This document shows, one piece after another, positions 24,922-34,428 of a DNA stretch of 64,000 nt. This DNA is from Alphaproteobacteria bacterium (GTDB lineage: Bacteria > Myxococcota_A > UBA796 > CAJQPC01), in the NCBI GenBank assembly GCA_020632795.1, contig JACKEV010000010.1:372001-436000 (forward strand), in the 5' to 3' direction. The notes beneath the pieces are model-generated. The model was given only the letters and a program-made list of their open reading frames with translations. It searched no databases and was not told the origin of the DNA. Positions within the stretch are counted from its first letter, which is position 1. Each line of letters begins with the position of its first letter. A program made the position numbers and the translations under genes.

Positions 24922-26163
24922 CTACTTCGCGTACAGCTCCGTCGTCGCGTTGAGCACCTCGGTGTAGGAGGTGTCCACCGCCTGGCGCACGGTCTTCTGG
25001 AGCTGGGTGAGCACGCGGCGCGAGGTGGCCGCGTCCGTGCGCGCCCGCTGCAGCTCGGTCTGGAGCATCTGTACGTCAACCGGGACATCCCGAAGGCCCT
25101 GGATCCGCTTGAGGTAGTCCCGCTCCTTGGCCTCCATCTCCTCGACCCGCCGCTGGACGGTCTCCAACTTGCGCTGGAGCGAGGAGCGACGCGACACAGA
25201 GGCCCGCTGGGCCTTGCGGCGGTGGTCCTCGCACAGCGCCTCCAGCTCCCCGGCGTGGGCCTGGCTCTGGTCGGCGAGCTGCTGCGCGTGGGACTCCTGA
25301 AGGGCGACGAGCGCGGCCTCGTGCTCCCTGCGGAGCGCGGCGAGCGCGCGCTCCTGCTCCTCGCGCAGCCCGTCCAACGCCTCCGCGGTGACCGCCTCGT
25401 CGAGCCGGGCCCTCGCCTCGGACAGCTCCTCCGCGTGGGCCTGATGGACCTCGCGCATGCGGCTCTCGAAGAGCAGCGTGAGCTGCTCGCGGTCCCGCTC
25501 CAGCTCGGCGCGGGCCTGCTCGATCCGGGCCTCCGCGTTGTCCTTCTCCTCCTTGGCCACCGTGAGCTGCATCTCGAGCGCCTGCATTCGACGCAGCACA
25601 GAGCGGTTGTTCTGGGACTCGAGCTGTGCCTTCACGGCGGCGTGCGCCTCCTGCTCCTCCTGGAGCGCGGCCTCGGCGGTCTCCAGAGCCTCCCGGACCT
25701 GCCCGAGCTGCTCGTTGAGGCGGGCGATCTGCTGCGCCCCGAACGAGCGCACCTCCCCGCCCCGGAGCCGATCGAGCTGGGCGACGAACGATGGATCCCG
25801 GTTGCGCATCAGGGCGTCGGCCTTCTGGAGCACGCGCGCCGTGTTGATGGGCTTGGTCTCATAGTCATCGCAGCCGGCGCGCAGGCACTCCTCACGATCG
25901 CCCTGCATCGCGTGCGCGGTCAGCGCCAGGATGGGGATGTCGCGGGTCCGAGACTCATTCTTGAGGATCGTGGCCGCGTCCAGCCCGGAGACCAGCGGCA
26001 GGCTGACGTCCATCAGGATGATGTCGGGCATCAGGTTGTAGGCGAAGGCCAGCCCCGAGGCGCCGTCTGTGGCGACCTCGAACCGGTGCCCCTCGTCCTC
26101 CAACACCTCGCTGATCAGCGCGACGTTGGCGGGGTTGTCTTCGACGACGAGGTAGAAGGCCAT
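24922..26163 (-). CDS. Response regulator with long C-terminal coiled coil
   Basis: 413 residues, ATG at 26163 after GGGAGG. An N-terminal receiver domain covers ~1-120: acidic pair E8/D9, phosphoacceptor D52 in ILMDVSLP, T82, and K104 in the YETKPI loop. From ~125 to ~390 the protein is a nearly continuous coiled coil rich in Glu, Ala, Leu, Gln and Arg, with short breaks near 290. No output DNA-binding domain is present, so the output is probably protein-protein or cytoskeletal. It is the third gene of a kinase/regulator/regulator transcript, four bases after the CheY-like gene. Confidence 0.85.
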   Translation of the reverse strand: MAFYLVVEDNPANVALISEVLEDEGHRFEVATDGASGLAFAYNLMPDIILMDVSLPLVSGLDAATILKNESRTRDIPILALTAHAMQGDREECLRAGCDDYETKPINTARVLQKADALMRNRDPSFVAQLDRLRGGEVRSFGAQQIARLNEQLGQVREALETAEAALQEEQEAHAAVKAQLESQNNRSVLRRMQALEMQLTVAKEEKDNAEARIEQARAELERDREQLTLLFESRMREVHQAHAEELSEARARLDEAVTAEALDGLREEQERALAALRREHEAALVALQESHAQQLADQSQAHAGELEALCEDHRRKAQRASVSRRSSLQRKLETVQRRVEEMEAKERDYLKRIQGLRDVPVDVQMLQTELQRARTDAATSRRVLTQLQKTVRQAVDTSYTEVLNATTELYAK

Positions 26164-26167
26164 GAGA

Positions 26168-26530
26168 CTAACCTCCCAGCGCGTTCCCGAGCGAGGCCAG
26201 CAGGTCCTCGTCGGAGTAGCGCCCCTTCTGGAAGACGCGGGTGACCTTCGCCTTCCGGAGGAAGTCGTAGTCGTCCTTGCGCAGGTCCATCGCGGTCAGG
26301 ACGACCACCGGGGTCTTGTAGCCCTGCTCCCGGATGGAGGCGAGGAACTCGAACCCGTTCATCACGGGCATGTTCAGGTCGAGCACCACGAGATCGGGCT
26401 TGAACTCGCGCATCTTCTCCAGCGCGGCGGCGCCGTTCGTGGCGGATTCGATGTTGGCCACCTCCTCCATCTGCTCGCCCACGAGCTCTCGGTTGAGGAA
26501 GTCATCTTCGACGATCAGGACGTTGTACAT
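26168..26530 (-). CDS. CheY-like single-domain response regulator
   Basis: 120 residues: an isolated receiver domain. Acidic pair E8/D9/D10, phosphoacceptor D51 in LVVLDLNMP, T79 in VVLTA, and K102 in VFQKGRY. There is no output domain, so phosphate is passed on or read by a partner. It lies between the PilJ-type kinase (27 bp upstream) and the REC-coiled-coil protein (four bp downstream), so it may be an intermediate or a phosphate sink in a His-Asp relay. Confidence 0.86.
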   Translation of the reverse strand: MYNVLIVEDDFLNRELVGEQMEEVANIESATNGAAALEKMREFKPDLVVLDLNMPVMNGFEFLASIREQGYKTPVVVLTAMDLRKDDYDFLRKAKVTRVFQKGRYSDEDLLASLGNALGG

Positions 26531-26557
26531 TGCGGACTCCTTTGAGATTGAGGGGGA

Positions 26558-28189
26558 TCACTTCGCGGCGGCGGTGTCGTCTTCGGCCTCGGGCCTGGGC
26601 TCCTCCCGGGTCTCGCTGTACCGGACCGGGATGGTGAGGGTGAAGGTGGAGCCGCGGTGCAGCTCACTGCGCACGGTGATGGTGCCGCCCAGCATCTCGC
26701 TGATCTGCCGGACGATGTTCAGCCCCAGCCCCGTGCCGCCGTAGCGGCGGGTGGTGGAGCTGTCGGCCTGGGAGAAGCGGTTGAAGATCCGGCCCACCTG
26801 CAGCTCGGTCATGCCGATGCCGGTGTCGATGACGTCGAACACCACCACCTCGCCGTTGCCGCGCTCCTCGCCGCGCACCGCCAGCGTGATCTCTCCGTTG
26901 TCGGTGAACTTCGCGGCGTTGGACACCAGGTTGAGCAGGCACTGGCGCACCTTCGTGATGTCCGTGTTCATCGTGATGTCGGGGTCCGGCAGCTTGATGG
27001 TGAGCGTGTTGCCCTTCTTCTGCACCAGGGGGTCGGCGGTCGCGGCGATCCCCTGGACCAGGTCGGAGACCGCGATGTCCTCGGTGAACACGTCCATCTG
27101 ACCGGCCTCGATCTTGGAGATGTCGAGGATCTGGTTGATGAGCTGGAGCAGGCCGGTGGAGGCCTCCTCGATCTGGCTGATGAACTGCTTCTGCTTCTTG
27201 AGGCTGCGCTGGGACTTCTCGGAGAGCGTGGTGTCCTCGCGCATCGCGGAGGTGCGCTTGCTGAGCAGGGCGGTGAAGCCGATGATGGCGTTCATCGGGG
27301 TGCGCAGCTCGTGGCTCATGGACGCCAGGAACTCGCTCTTGGCCTGGGTGGCCTCCTCGGCCTCCTTGGCCAGCCCCGCGTTCTGCCGGGCGGTGGCCTC
27401 CAGGTTCGTGATGGTGGTGTTCAGCTCGTTGCGCATCCGGTCGAAGCTGCCGGCCAGCTCGGCAAGCTCGGCGACGTCCTGCTTGGGGATGTCGGCGTCC
27501 AGCTTGCCCTCGGCCAGGTGCTCGGCCACGTTGGCGAGATCCTGCAGCGGGCGCGCGACAGAGCGGCGGATGGACAACCACCCATAGGCCACCAGCCCCA
27601 AACCCAGCACGAGCAGCGCGAGCTGGAGCACCAGGAGTTGGGTGACGCGGGCGTCCGCGTCGGCCTGCATCATCGTGACCGCGGCGTTCATGCTGGCCAG
27701 GATGTCGCCGTTGTTCTCCATCACGTAGTCCATGGCGGCGGTGTCGGCGCCACCCGAGGTCAGGACCCGCTCGATGTTCGCGGCGAAGGGCTCCCACTTG
27801 GCCTGGACCACGCCGAGCTGGGCGGCGATGCGGCTGCTGGTCGCGCCGGAGAGGGAGGCGAACTCGGTCTGGTCGACGTCGAGCGGCGCCTCTCCGCCGT
27901 CCTTGAGAGCGGCCAGCGTGGTGGCGAAGACCTCCATGGACGCGCGGACGCGCTCAGCGTTGCGCTCCAGCTCCGCGGCGTTCGCGCCTCGGGAGACGGA
28001 CTGACTGTACATCAGCGCCTCCTTCGACATCTTCTGGCTCAACATACGCTGACGACCGGCGAGGTTGATGTTGAGACCGTCGTCAGCCTGCTTGCTGGAC
28101 ACAAAGGTGGTCGAGCCGAAGCTCAATCCCACCAGCGCGACGAACGCCACATAGACGGGCGTTACGTGCGCACGAAGCGAACGTGACAT
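26558..28189 (-). CDS. Transmembrane sensor histidine kinase with PilJ-type sensor
   Basis: 543 residues. The first membrane segment is ~11-30. The periplasmic sensor begins with LNINLAGRQRMLSQKMSKEA, the signature of the type IV pili methyl-accepting chemotaxis (PilJ) N-domain, also found in NarX-like sensors. The second membrane segment is ~183-205, followed by HAMP (~205-260), then HisKA with SHELRTPMNAI (His293) and a HATPase domain with N, G1 (DTGIGM), F and G2 (YGGTGLGL) boxes. A C-terminal Glu/Ala tail follows. It should phosphorylate the two receiver proteins encoded downstream. The ligand is unknown. Ribosome site AAGGTGCAGG precedes the ATG at 28189. Confidence 0.88.
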   Translation of the reverse strand: MSRSLRAHVTPVYVAFVALVGLSFGSTTFVSSKQADDGLNINLAGRQRMLSQKMSKEALMYSQSVSRGANAAELERNAERVRASMEVFATTLAALKDGGEAPLDVDQTEFASLSGATSSRIAAQLGVVQAKWEPFAANIERVLTSGGADTAAMDYVMENNGDILASMNAAVTMMQADADARVTQLLVLQLALLVLGLGLVAYGWLSIRRSVARPLQDLANVAEHLAEGKLDADIPKQDVAELAELAGSFDRMRNELNTTITNLEATARQNAGLAKEAEEATQAKSEFLASMSHELRTPMNAIIGFTALLSKRTSAMREDTTLSEKSQRSLKKQKQFISQIEEASTGLLQLINQILDISKIEAGQMDVFTEDIAVSDLVQGIAATADPLVQKKGNTLTIKLPDPDITMNTDITKVRQCLLNLVSNAAKFTDNGEITLAVRGEERGNGEVVVFDVIDTGIGMTELQVGRIFNRFSQADSSTTRRYGGTGLGLNIVRQISEMLGGTITVRSELHRGSTFTLTIPVRYSETREEPRPEAEDDTAAAK

Positions 28190-28547
28190 CCTGCACCTTC
28201 TTCGTTTGAACTATCCTCAACAGAAATACTTACAAATACAGGCACTTGCCTGATCGTCTGCATCACCGCGGAGGAGCGCTTGTGTGAGTTGCTGAGAGGA
28301 TCCTACCGGGCGGCGATCTTCCGACTCAAGCAAGTTCTTGAAGAATGAGATGACAATTTTCATTACCCAGATACTACGTCTGTTTCTTACCCAGAACCGT
28401 GTTTGGTCACTTGATCAAACCTCATTGGCGTTCTGGCGCATAATTCTGGTCATACCCTGATGATCTTACAAACCATATTCTGTCCACGGTCACCGATCTC
28501 ATGTGCAACACCCCTCTCAGGCCCGCCTGCCAGGTGCGCTCCGGCGC
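28190..28547. promoter_or_regulatory. Gene-free, A/T-richer upstream region of the kinase
   Basis: About 360 bp upstream of the kinase start with no convincing gene on either strand and visibly lower G+C than the rest of the window. It must hold the kinase promoter. AGGCA-AG-TGCCT, around 28231-28242, is a small palindrome near the kinase start. No definite promoter hexamers could be assigned. Confidence 0.4.
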
Positions 28548-28709
28548 TCACACACGGTTCGCCAATCCACCATACACGAACACGTCACGGTCCACCAGAT
28601 CCCCACACTTGTACCCATCACAATCCACCAGATCGCCGACTCCGTCCCCCTCCGGATCCGGCAGATCACCATACGTGGTTCCACCGGGAATCGCCTCCGT
28701 AACATGCAC
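28548..28709 (-). pseudogene. Remnant of an Asp-rich surface protein
   Basis: The minus-strand frame is open from 28877 to a stop at 28548. The last 53 codons from the GTG at 28709 read like the end of a calcium- or metal-binding repeat protein: DLPDPEGDGVGDLVDCDG, then YKCGDLVDRDVFVYGG. There is no good start or signal peptide, and third positions are less G/C rich than in neighbouring genes. The most likely reading is a truncated gene, the former C-terminus of an EF-hand/thrombospondin-3-type protein. It could also be chance; confidence is low. Confidence 0.3.
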
Positions 28710-28902
28710 AGACCCACCGCAGTCGGCGTGTCCGCGACCAGGCGCTCGACGCGAGCCGCTCAGGAGGACGGGGTCCCGGTCCGGCCCGGCGATGGCGACC
28801 GCGCGACGGCCGCATGCTCCGAGGCGACCCTGCGTCCGGTCGAGCTGGCGGGCAGGACGAGCCCGATCGACCCAAGCTCAAAGACCCGCGCGCCGAAAGC
28901 AG

Positions 28903-28928
28903 CAACGCCGCCCCGAGGGGCGGCGTTG
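28903..28928. terminator. Strong GC hairpin in the gene-poor gap
   Basis: A perfect 12-bp stem (CAACGCCGCCCC with GGGGCGGCGTTG) and a two-base GA turn. Four As follow on the plus strand and TTTT lies upstream when read from the minus strand. No functional transcript can be assigned; it would stop a transcript or mark the end of the lost gene nearby. Confidence 0.4.
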
Positions 28929-28985
28929 AAAAGCCTGACGAACGTGGGTGCAGCGGAAATTTGTCTACCACATGACCAGGGACAT

Positions 28986-29116
28986 GGAAGGCTCACTGAA
29001 CTCGCCGCTACAGGGGGCCCTAATCGGCGTTCGGAACCACGACTCGCGGGGTTGATCCAGCCCGACGCTGATTAGGGCCCCCTGTAGCGATCAGCGACGT
29101 TCCGGAACAGCCTTCC
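28986..29116. repeat. Long imperfect palindrome
   Basis: A perfect 20-bp inverted repeat (arms 29006-29025 and 29070-29089) lies inside a longer imperfect one reaching from 28986 to 29116, whose outer ends share GGAAGGCT/AGCCTTCC. The inner part is also partly symmetric. Together it could fold into one hairpin of about 130 nt. It lies in the 1-kb gap between the kinase and the next minus-strand gene and may be a small non-autonomous mobile element. Confidence 0.65.
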
Positions 29117-29240
29117 TTGTGAAGCTTGGAGAAGAAGGTGCCAGGACGGCGCAACGCCGCCCGCGGTGTAGACACCGAGCTAGACCAGCTCCACTGCACT
29201 CACGTTGTCAAAGACCAGGGCAAGCCTAACGCAGGCGGCG

Positions 29241-29891
29241 TCAGTCGTCCAACCGGTCGATGTCGTCGACCTCGCCCCGCCAGGGCCGCCGGTCCCGCTC
29301 CAGCCAGTCCAGCGACGCCCGGAAGCCCACCCCGGGGTTCACCCAGAACAGCGGACTCTCCGGCCGCTCGTCGAGGGTGAGCGGGGCCAGGGTGGGGCGG
29401 ATGCCGGCCCAGACCGCCGCCTGGCCGTCCAGGAAGCTGCGGCTGACGCCCATGGAGAACTCCGTGCAGACCACCGCCCCGGCGATCGCGTAGAGGGTGG
29501 AGAAGATGGCGAGCCCCGCCCCCGACCGGCCCCACAGCCGCCCGTACCGGATCCCGTCGACGATCGTGAGCGGGTTGCTGGCCACGCCGGCGGTCAGCGA
29601 CCAGCGCTCGGCGACCTCCCCGCTGAAGGCCACGCCCAGGGTGGGCAGGATGGCGGTGGGCACCTCCCCCCCGCTCATGAAGTTCCACATGGGCTGCGCG
29701 GTGGCCCGCCCGATGTCATAGCCCAGGGTGCGCACCGCCAGCGCGGGCCCGACGCGCCAGTCATCGTCTCCCCAACGCAGAGAGGCCTCGCCGCGGGGCC
29801 CGAACGCGAGCTGGTCGGCCTGGAGGTGGATCTCCGGCGCAGCCTGGGCAGGGCCCACGACCAGCGCCGTGAGGACGCCGAGCGTGTTCAT
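29241..29891 (-). CDS. Exported outer-membrane-like protein
   Basis: 216 residues with a clear signal peptide MNTLGVLTALVVGPAQAAP. The mature part alternates polar and hydrophobic residues with Gly and Trp, as in small beta-barrels: LRWGDDDWRVGPALAVR, LGVAFSGEVAERWSLTAGVA, FWVNPGVGFRASLDWL. The C-terminus is polar and acidic and does not end in the usual aromatic residue. No family recognised. It lies upstream-divergent of nothing; its 3' end faces the gap with the long palindrome. Confidence 0.65.
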   Translation of the reverse strand: MNTLGVLTALVVGPAQAAPEIHLQADQLAFGPRGEASLRWGDDDWRVGPALAVRTLGYDIGRATAQPMWNFMSGGEVPTAILPTLGVAFSGEVAERWSLTAGVASNPLTIVDGIRYGRLWGRSGAGLAIFSTLYAIAGAVVCTEFSMGVSRSFLDGQAAVWAGIRPTLAPLTLDERPESPLFWVNPGVGFRASLDWLERDRRPWRGEVDDIDRLDD

Positions 29892-29961
29892 GTCGTCAAT
29901 CTCCAGCGGACCCTGACCGCTCGTGGACCACCATAGCCCGCGACGGCCGGGGTCGGCGCGC

Positions 29962-31428
29962 TCAGACCAGGCCGCCGTCCCCCTCCAGCCACACCCGGAG
30001 CTGCTCGTGGACGCGGGGCTGGTTGATGTAGTCGACGTGGGTGACCTGATCGGCTGGCTGGAAGTGCAGCCGCCGCTCCTGCGGGATGGGCAGCAGCCCC
30101 TCGAAGCGGGACGCCGGGGTCACCTTGGGGTCGAACACGCTGCCCACCGGCACCACCAGGTCGTTCTCGGCGGCGCCGAACATCTTCTCCACGCAGGGGC
30201 GGCTGCTGTGGTCCTCGGGCAACCAGAACGTGGAGCACACCGCGTGGTAGCGCATGTCCGGCTGGAGCGCGCGCAGCGCCTCGGCGTCGGGGCCCTTGAG
30301 GTTCATGTCGTTGAGCAGCGCGCTGTGGGGCTGCATGTTGAGCTGCCCGGGCTGGCCGATGCCGATGACCCCCTTGACGATGGGGTCCCCCACCGGCGGA
30401 CCGTACACCTTGGTGGCGCCCTTGTTGCACAGGCAGCGCACCCCGATCACGCACCACTTGTTGTTGTCCATCGCCGACCAGGTGCCCTCGTGGGGCGTGC
30501 CCAGGAACACCACGTTGCGCACCGTGAGCGTGGGCCCGTCGATGAGGCCGTGGCCCTCGACGATGTAGCGGGCCAGCAGCCCGCCCCGGGACACCCCCAG
30601 GACGTCGACCTCCATCGTCATGGGCTTGCCGGTCACCGGGTTGACGCGGGGCCAGAGCTTGTTCAGCTCGGCGAGGTTCTCCGGGATGGTCGAGGTCACC
30701 GTGGCGTGGTTGAAGGCCAGCACCCGCCCCCCGTAGGCCCGCACCAGCTCGGTCACCAGGCCGTCGGAGGACTCTTGCATGTAGTCCAGGGTCTTGCGGG
30801 CGTTCAGCCCGGTGCCGTGCAGGAACAGGAGCGCTCGCCGCCCGTCGAAGTCGTTCCAGGCGTCCGAGCTGGCGTCCAGGCGAGCGTAGCTCAGCGTCGC
30901 CCCGGCACGCACCCGCCAGAGGATGTGGCGCAGCGGCGGCAGCCCCGCGCACCCCTGCAGGTCCTGGATGCCCTGCGCCGCGAAGTCCACCGGCTCCTTG
31001 GGCTCCTGGGCGATCAGGATCACCCGCCCCGCCCACTGGCCCGCCTTGTCCAGCTCCAGCTCCAGCCGGGCGTGCAGCGCGCCGTCGATGATCTCCACCG
31101 GATCGACCGGGAGGGTGTCCCAGTGCTCCCCCGCGCCGATCTGGACCTGGAGCACGTCCGCGAGCGCCTCCGCGCCCTCGATCTCCAGGAGCAGCTCGGC
31201 CCAGCCCCCGGGCTCGCCGGCCTCGGGCAGCGCCTCGATCAGCGCGTCCCAGCGGGTCTGGAAGAACTCCCGCTCCGCGATGAGCCAGGGCTCGGCCTGC
31301 TGCGCGGTGAACCCGGCGGTGACGGGGGCGACCTCGACCACCTGCAGGGGGAAGGGCTCGGACGGCGCCGCGCCCTCCTGCTCAGGGTGGACGTTCACGC
31401 GGGCGGTGATCTTCAGCGCATCCGGCAT
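29962..31428 (-). CDS. Alpha/beta hydrolase, lipase/PHB-depolymerase-like
   Basis: 488 residues from the ATG at 31428 (MPDALKITARVNVHPEQE), which follows GGAGG. The first ~170 residues are a separate beta-rich domain. The hydrolase fold begins near 185 with LLFLHGTGLNARKTLDY (oxyanion loop) and has the nucleophile elbow VLGVSRGGLLARYI, where Ser in GVSRG is the expected nucleophile. NVVFLGTPHEGT is typical of lipases acting on esters. Asp and His of the triad probably lie in ENDLVVPVGSVF and QVTHVDYIN. No signal peptide was seen, so it is likely cytosolic. The substrate is unknown. Confidence 0.78.
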   Translation of the reverse strand: MPDALKITARVNVHPEQEGAAPSEPFPLQVVEVAPVTAGFTAQQAEPWLIAEREFFQTRWDALIEALPEAGEPGGWAELLLEIEGAEALADVLQVQIGAGEHWDTLPVDPVEIIDGALHARLELELDKAGQWAGRVILIAQEPKEPVDFAAQGIQDLQGCAGLPPLRHILWRVRAGATLSYARLDASSDAWNDFDGRRALLFLHGTGLNARKTLDYMQESSDGLVTELVRAYGGRVLAFNHATVTSTIPENLAELNKLWPRVNPVTGKPMTMEVDVLGVSRGGLLARYIVEGHGLIDGPTLTVRNVVFLGTPHEGTWSAMDNNKWCVIGVRCLCNKGATKVYGPPVGDPIVKGVIGIGQPGQLNMQPHSALLNDMNLKGPDAEALRALQPDMRYHAVCSTFWLPEDHSSRPCVEKMFGAAENDLVVPVGSVFDPKVTPASRFEGLLPIPQERRLHFQPADQVTHVDYINQPRVHEQLRVWLEGDGGLV

Positions 31429-31546
31429 CAGGGGAGCCTCCGGTCCTGGGAAGGAGAGCGTACCCCATCGCGCCGCCCTCACGACGTCGCTTGCGGCCCG
31501 CCCGCGACGGCATATGGGGGACGGCCCAACCTCCGGAGGTCCTCTG

Positions 31547-33220
<1,674 letters not shown>

Positions 33221-33229
33221 CATCAGGGC

Positions 33230-34102
33230 ATGCTCCCCCTGCTGCTGATCGCGTGCACCGGCACCAAGGGCCCCGAGACCCTCGGCGACGACTGGTTCGG
33301 TGAGGTCACCTTCACCGTCGAGGGCGGCGCCGGGGGGACCGAGGCCGTCGAGATGCAGTACATCGGCTGGAGCGAGGTCGAGGGTGAGGACCGCTCGGTC
33401 CTCGCGGCGGCCAGCGACGACGGGGTCTACGAGCTGCGCATCATCCTGGATCGCGTCAGCGCCGCCGGCACCTACACGCCCCGCAGCGTGCGCTACCGCA
33501 AGGGCCAGCAGGCCCTGCGCGACGCCCAGGCCGACTGCGCCGTGGACATCGTCGACAGCACCGACCCGAACCAGCCCTGGGCCGGCCGCTTCTCCTGCAC
33601 CGACCTGCACACCGACGAGGGCCTGACCGAGGGGGACGAGGCCCCCTGGTCCATCGTCGACGGCGCGTTCACCGGCGGCGCGTTCACCACCCTCTCCAGC
33701 CCGGACGAGGGCCTGGGCGCGGCCGGCTACACCCTGCACGTCGAGCTGCTGAGCGGTCCGCTGGGCGGCGACGTGCTCGACGAGCGGACCACGGATCACG
33801 CCCTGGTGGTGCCCTGGCGGGCCGGCGAGACCTGGGTCGAGTTCGAGGACGGCGAGGACGACTCCCTGGACGACGTCGTCTTCAAGCTCACCCCCGCCAC
33901 CGATCAGGTCACCGTCGAGCGCTGGACCCGCCCCCTGCTCGCCGAGGGCAGCGCCGCCCAGCTCGTGCTGACGGCCACCGACATCGCCATCACCGCCGCG
34001 ATCGAGGGCTCGGGCGCGGAGCAGACCGGGGAGCTGATCACCCTGCGCCTGTGGGACGACCTCACCGAGGGCAGCGACGACCTCGTGGTGTTCGTCTACT
34101 GA
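33230..34102 (+). CDS. Acidic secreted lipoprotein
   Basis: 290 residues with a very short leader MLPLLLIACTG (lipobox LIAC, Cys9). The mature protein is strongly acidic and beta-rich, with no repeat and no catalytic motif that I can recognise. It starts ten bases after the EttA stop, so it may share that transcript. The 3' end is followed by the tandem hairpin repeats. Confidence 0.65.
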   Translation: MLPLLLIACTGTKGPETLGDDWFGEVTFTVEGGAGGTEAVEMQYIGWSEVEGEDRSVLAAASDDGVYELRIILDRVSAAGTYTPRSVRYRKGQQALRDAQADCAVDIVDSTDPNQPWAGRFSCTDLHTDEGLTEGDEAPWSIVDGAFTGGAFTTLSSPDEGLGAAGYTLHVELLSGPLGGDVLDERTTDHALVVPWRAGETWVEFEDGEDDSLDDVVFKLTPATDQVTVERWTRPLLAEGSAAQLVLTATDIAITAAIEGSGAEQTGELITLRLWDDLTEGSDDLVVFVY

Positions 34103-34123
34103 CCGGGTCGTTCGAAAGCGACC

Positions 34124-34250
34124 TTCGAAAGCTCGAGCGACCAGACGCCGAAAGCCCCACCTTGGCGTCTGGTCGCGAGCCCCGTCGCCGATCCGTTACG
34201 GCGGGGTGATGTCTTACGCCCCTCAAGGGCAGTCGGGCGTCTGTCCCCAA
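34124..34250. repeat. Structured tandem repeat, copy A
   Basis: First of two 123-127 bp copies starting TTCGAAAGCTC and ending CTGTCCCCAA. It contains a perfect 13-bp stem (34137-34149 with 34164-34176) around the 14-base loop GAAAGCCCCACCTT; an outer GCTC/GAGC pairing is separated by a two-base bulge. A second weaker stem (GGGG...CCCC) follows around 34202-34222, after the conserved CCGTTACGG. See copy B for compensatory changes. Confidence 0.8.
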
Positions 34251-34297
34251 ACCGAAGTCGCGGCGCCTCGACAGCGACGGTCCGGCTCCAGCCGGGA

Positions 34298-34420
34298 TTC
34301 GAAAGCTCAAGCGGCCAGGCACCGAAAGCCCCACCTTGGTGCCTGGCCGCGAGCCCCGACGCCGATCCGTTACGGCCGGGCATTTCTTGCCCCTATGGAC
34401 ACTCCCCCGCCTGTCCCCAA
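34298..34420. repeat. Structured tandem repeat, copy B
   Basis: Second copy, about 82% identical by eye over the aligned part. The stem is 34311-34323 with 34338-34350 around the identical 14-base loop. Relative to copy A, three base pairs are changed on both sides so pairing is kept (A-T to G-C twice, G-C to A-T once). The following GGGCA-TTTCT-TGCCC stem is perfect. The pair lies between the 3' ends of two convergent genes. Confidence 0.8.
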
Positions 34421-34428
34421 TCCGGACC

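Noticed and set aside
28503..29075. Plus-strand open frame in the gene-poor gap
   Set aside because: It shows no family resemblance, poor start, and it overlaps two strong hairpins and the palindrome.
34124..34420. Integron attC sites
   Set aside because: The structure is similar in having bulged inverted repeats, but the attC core sites GTTRRRY and RYYYAAC are not in place and no integrase is present.
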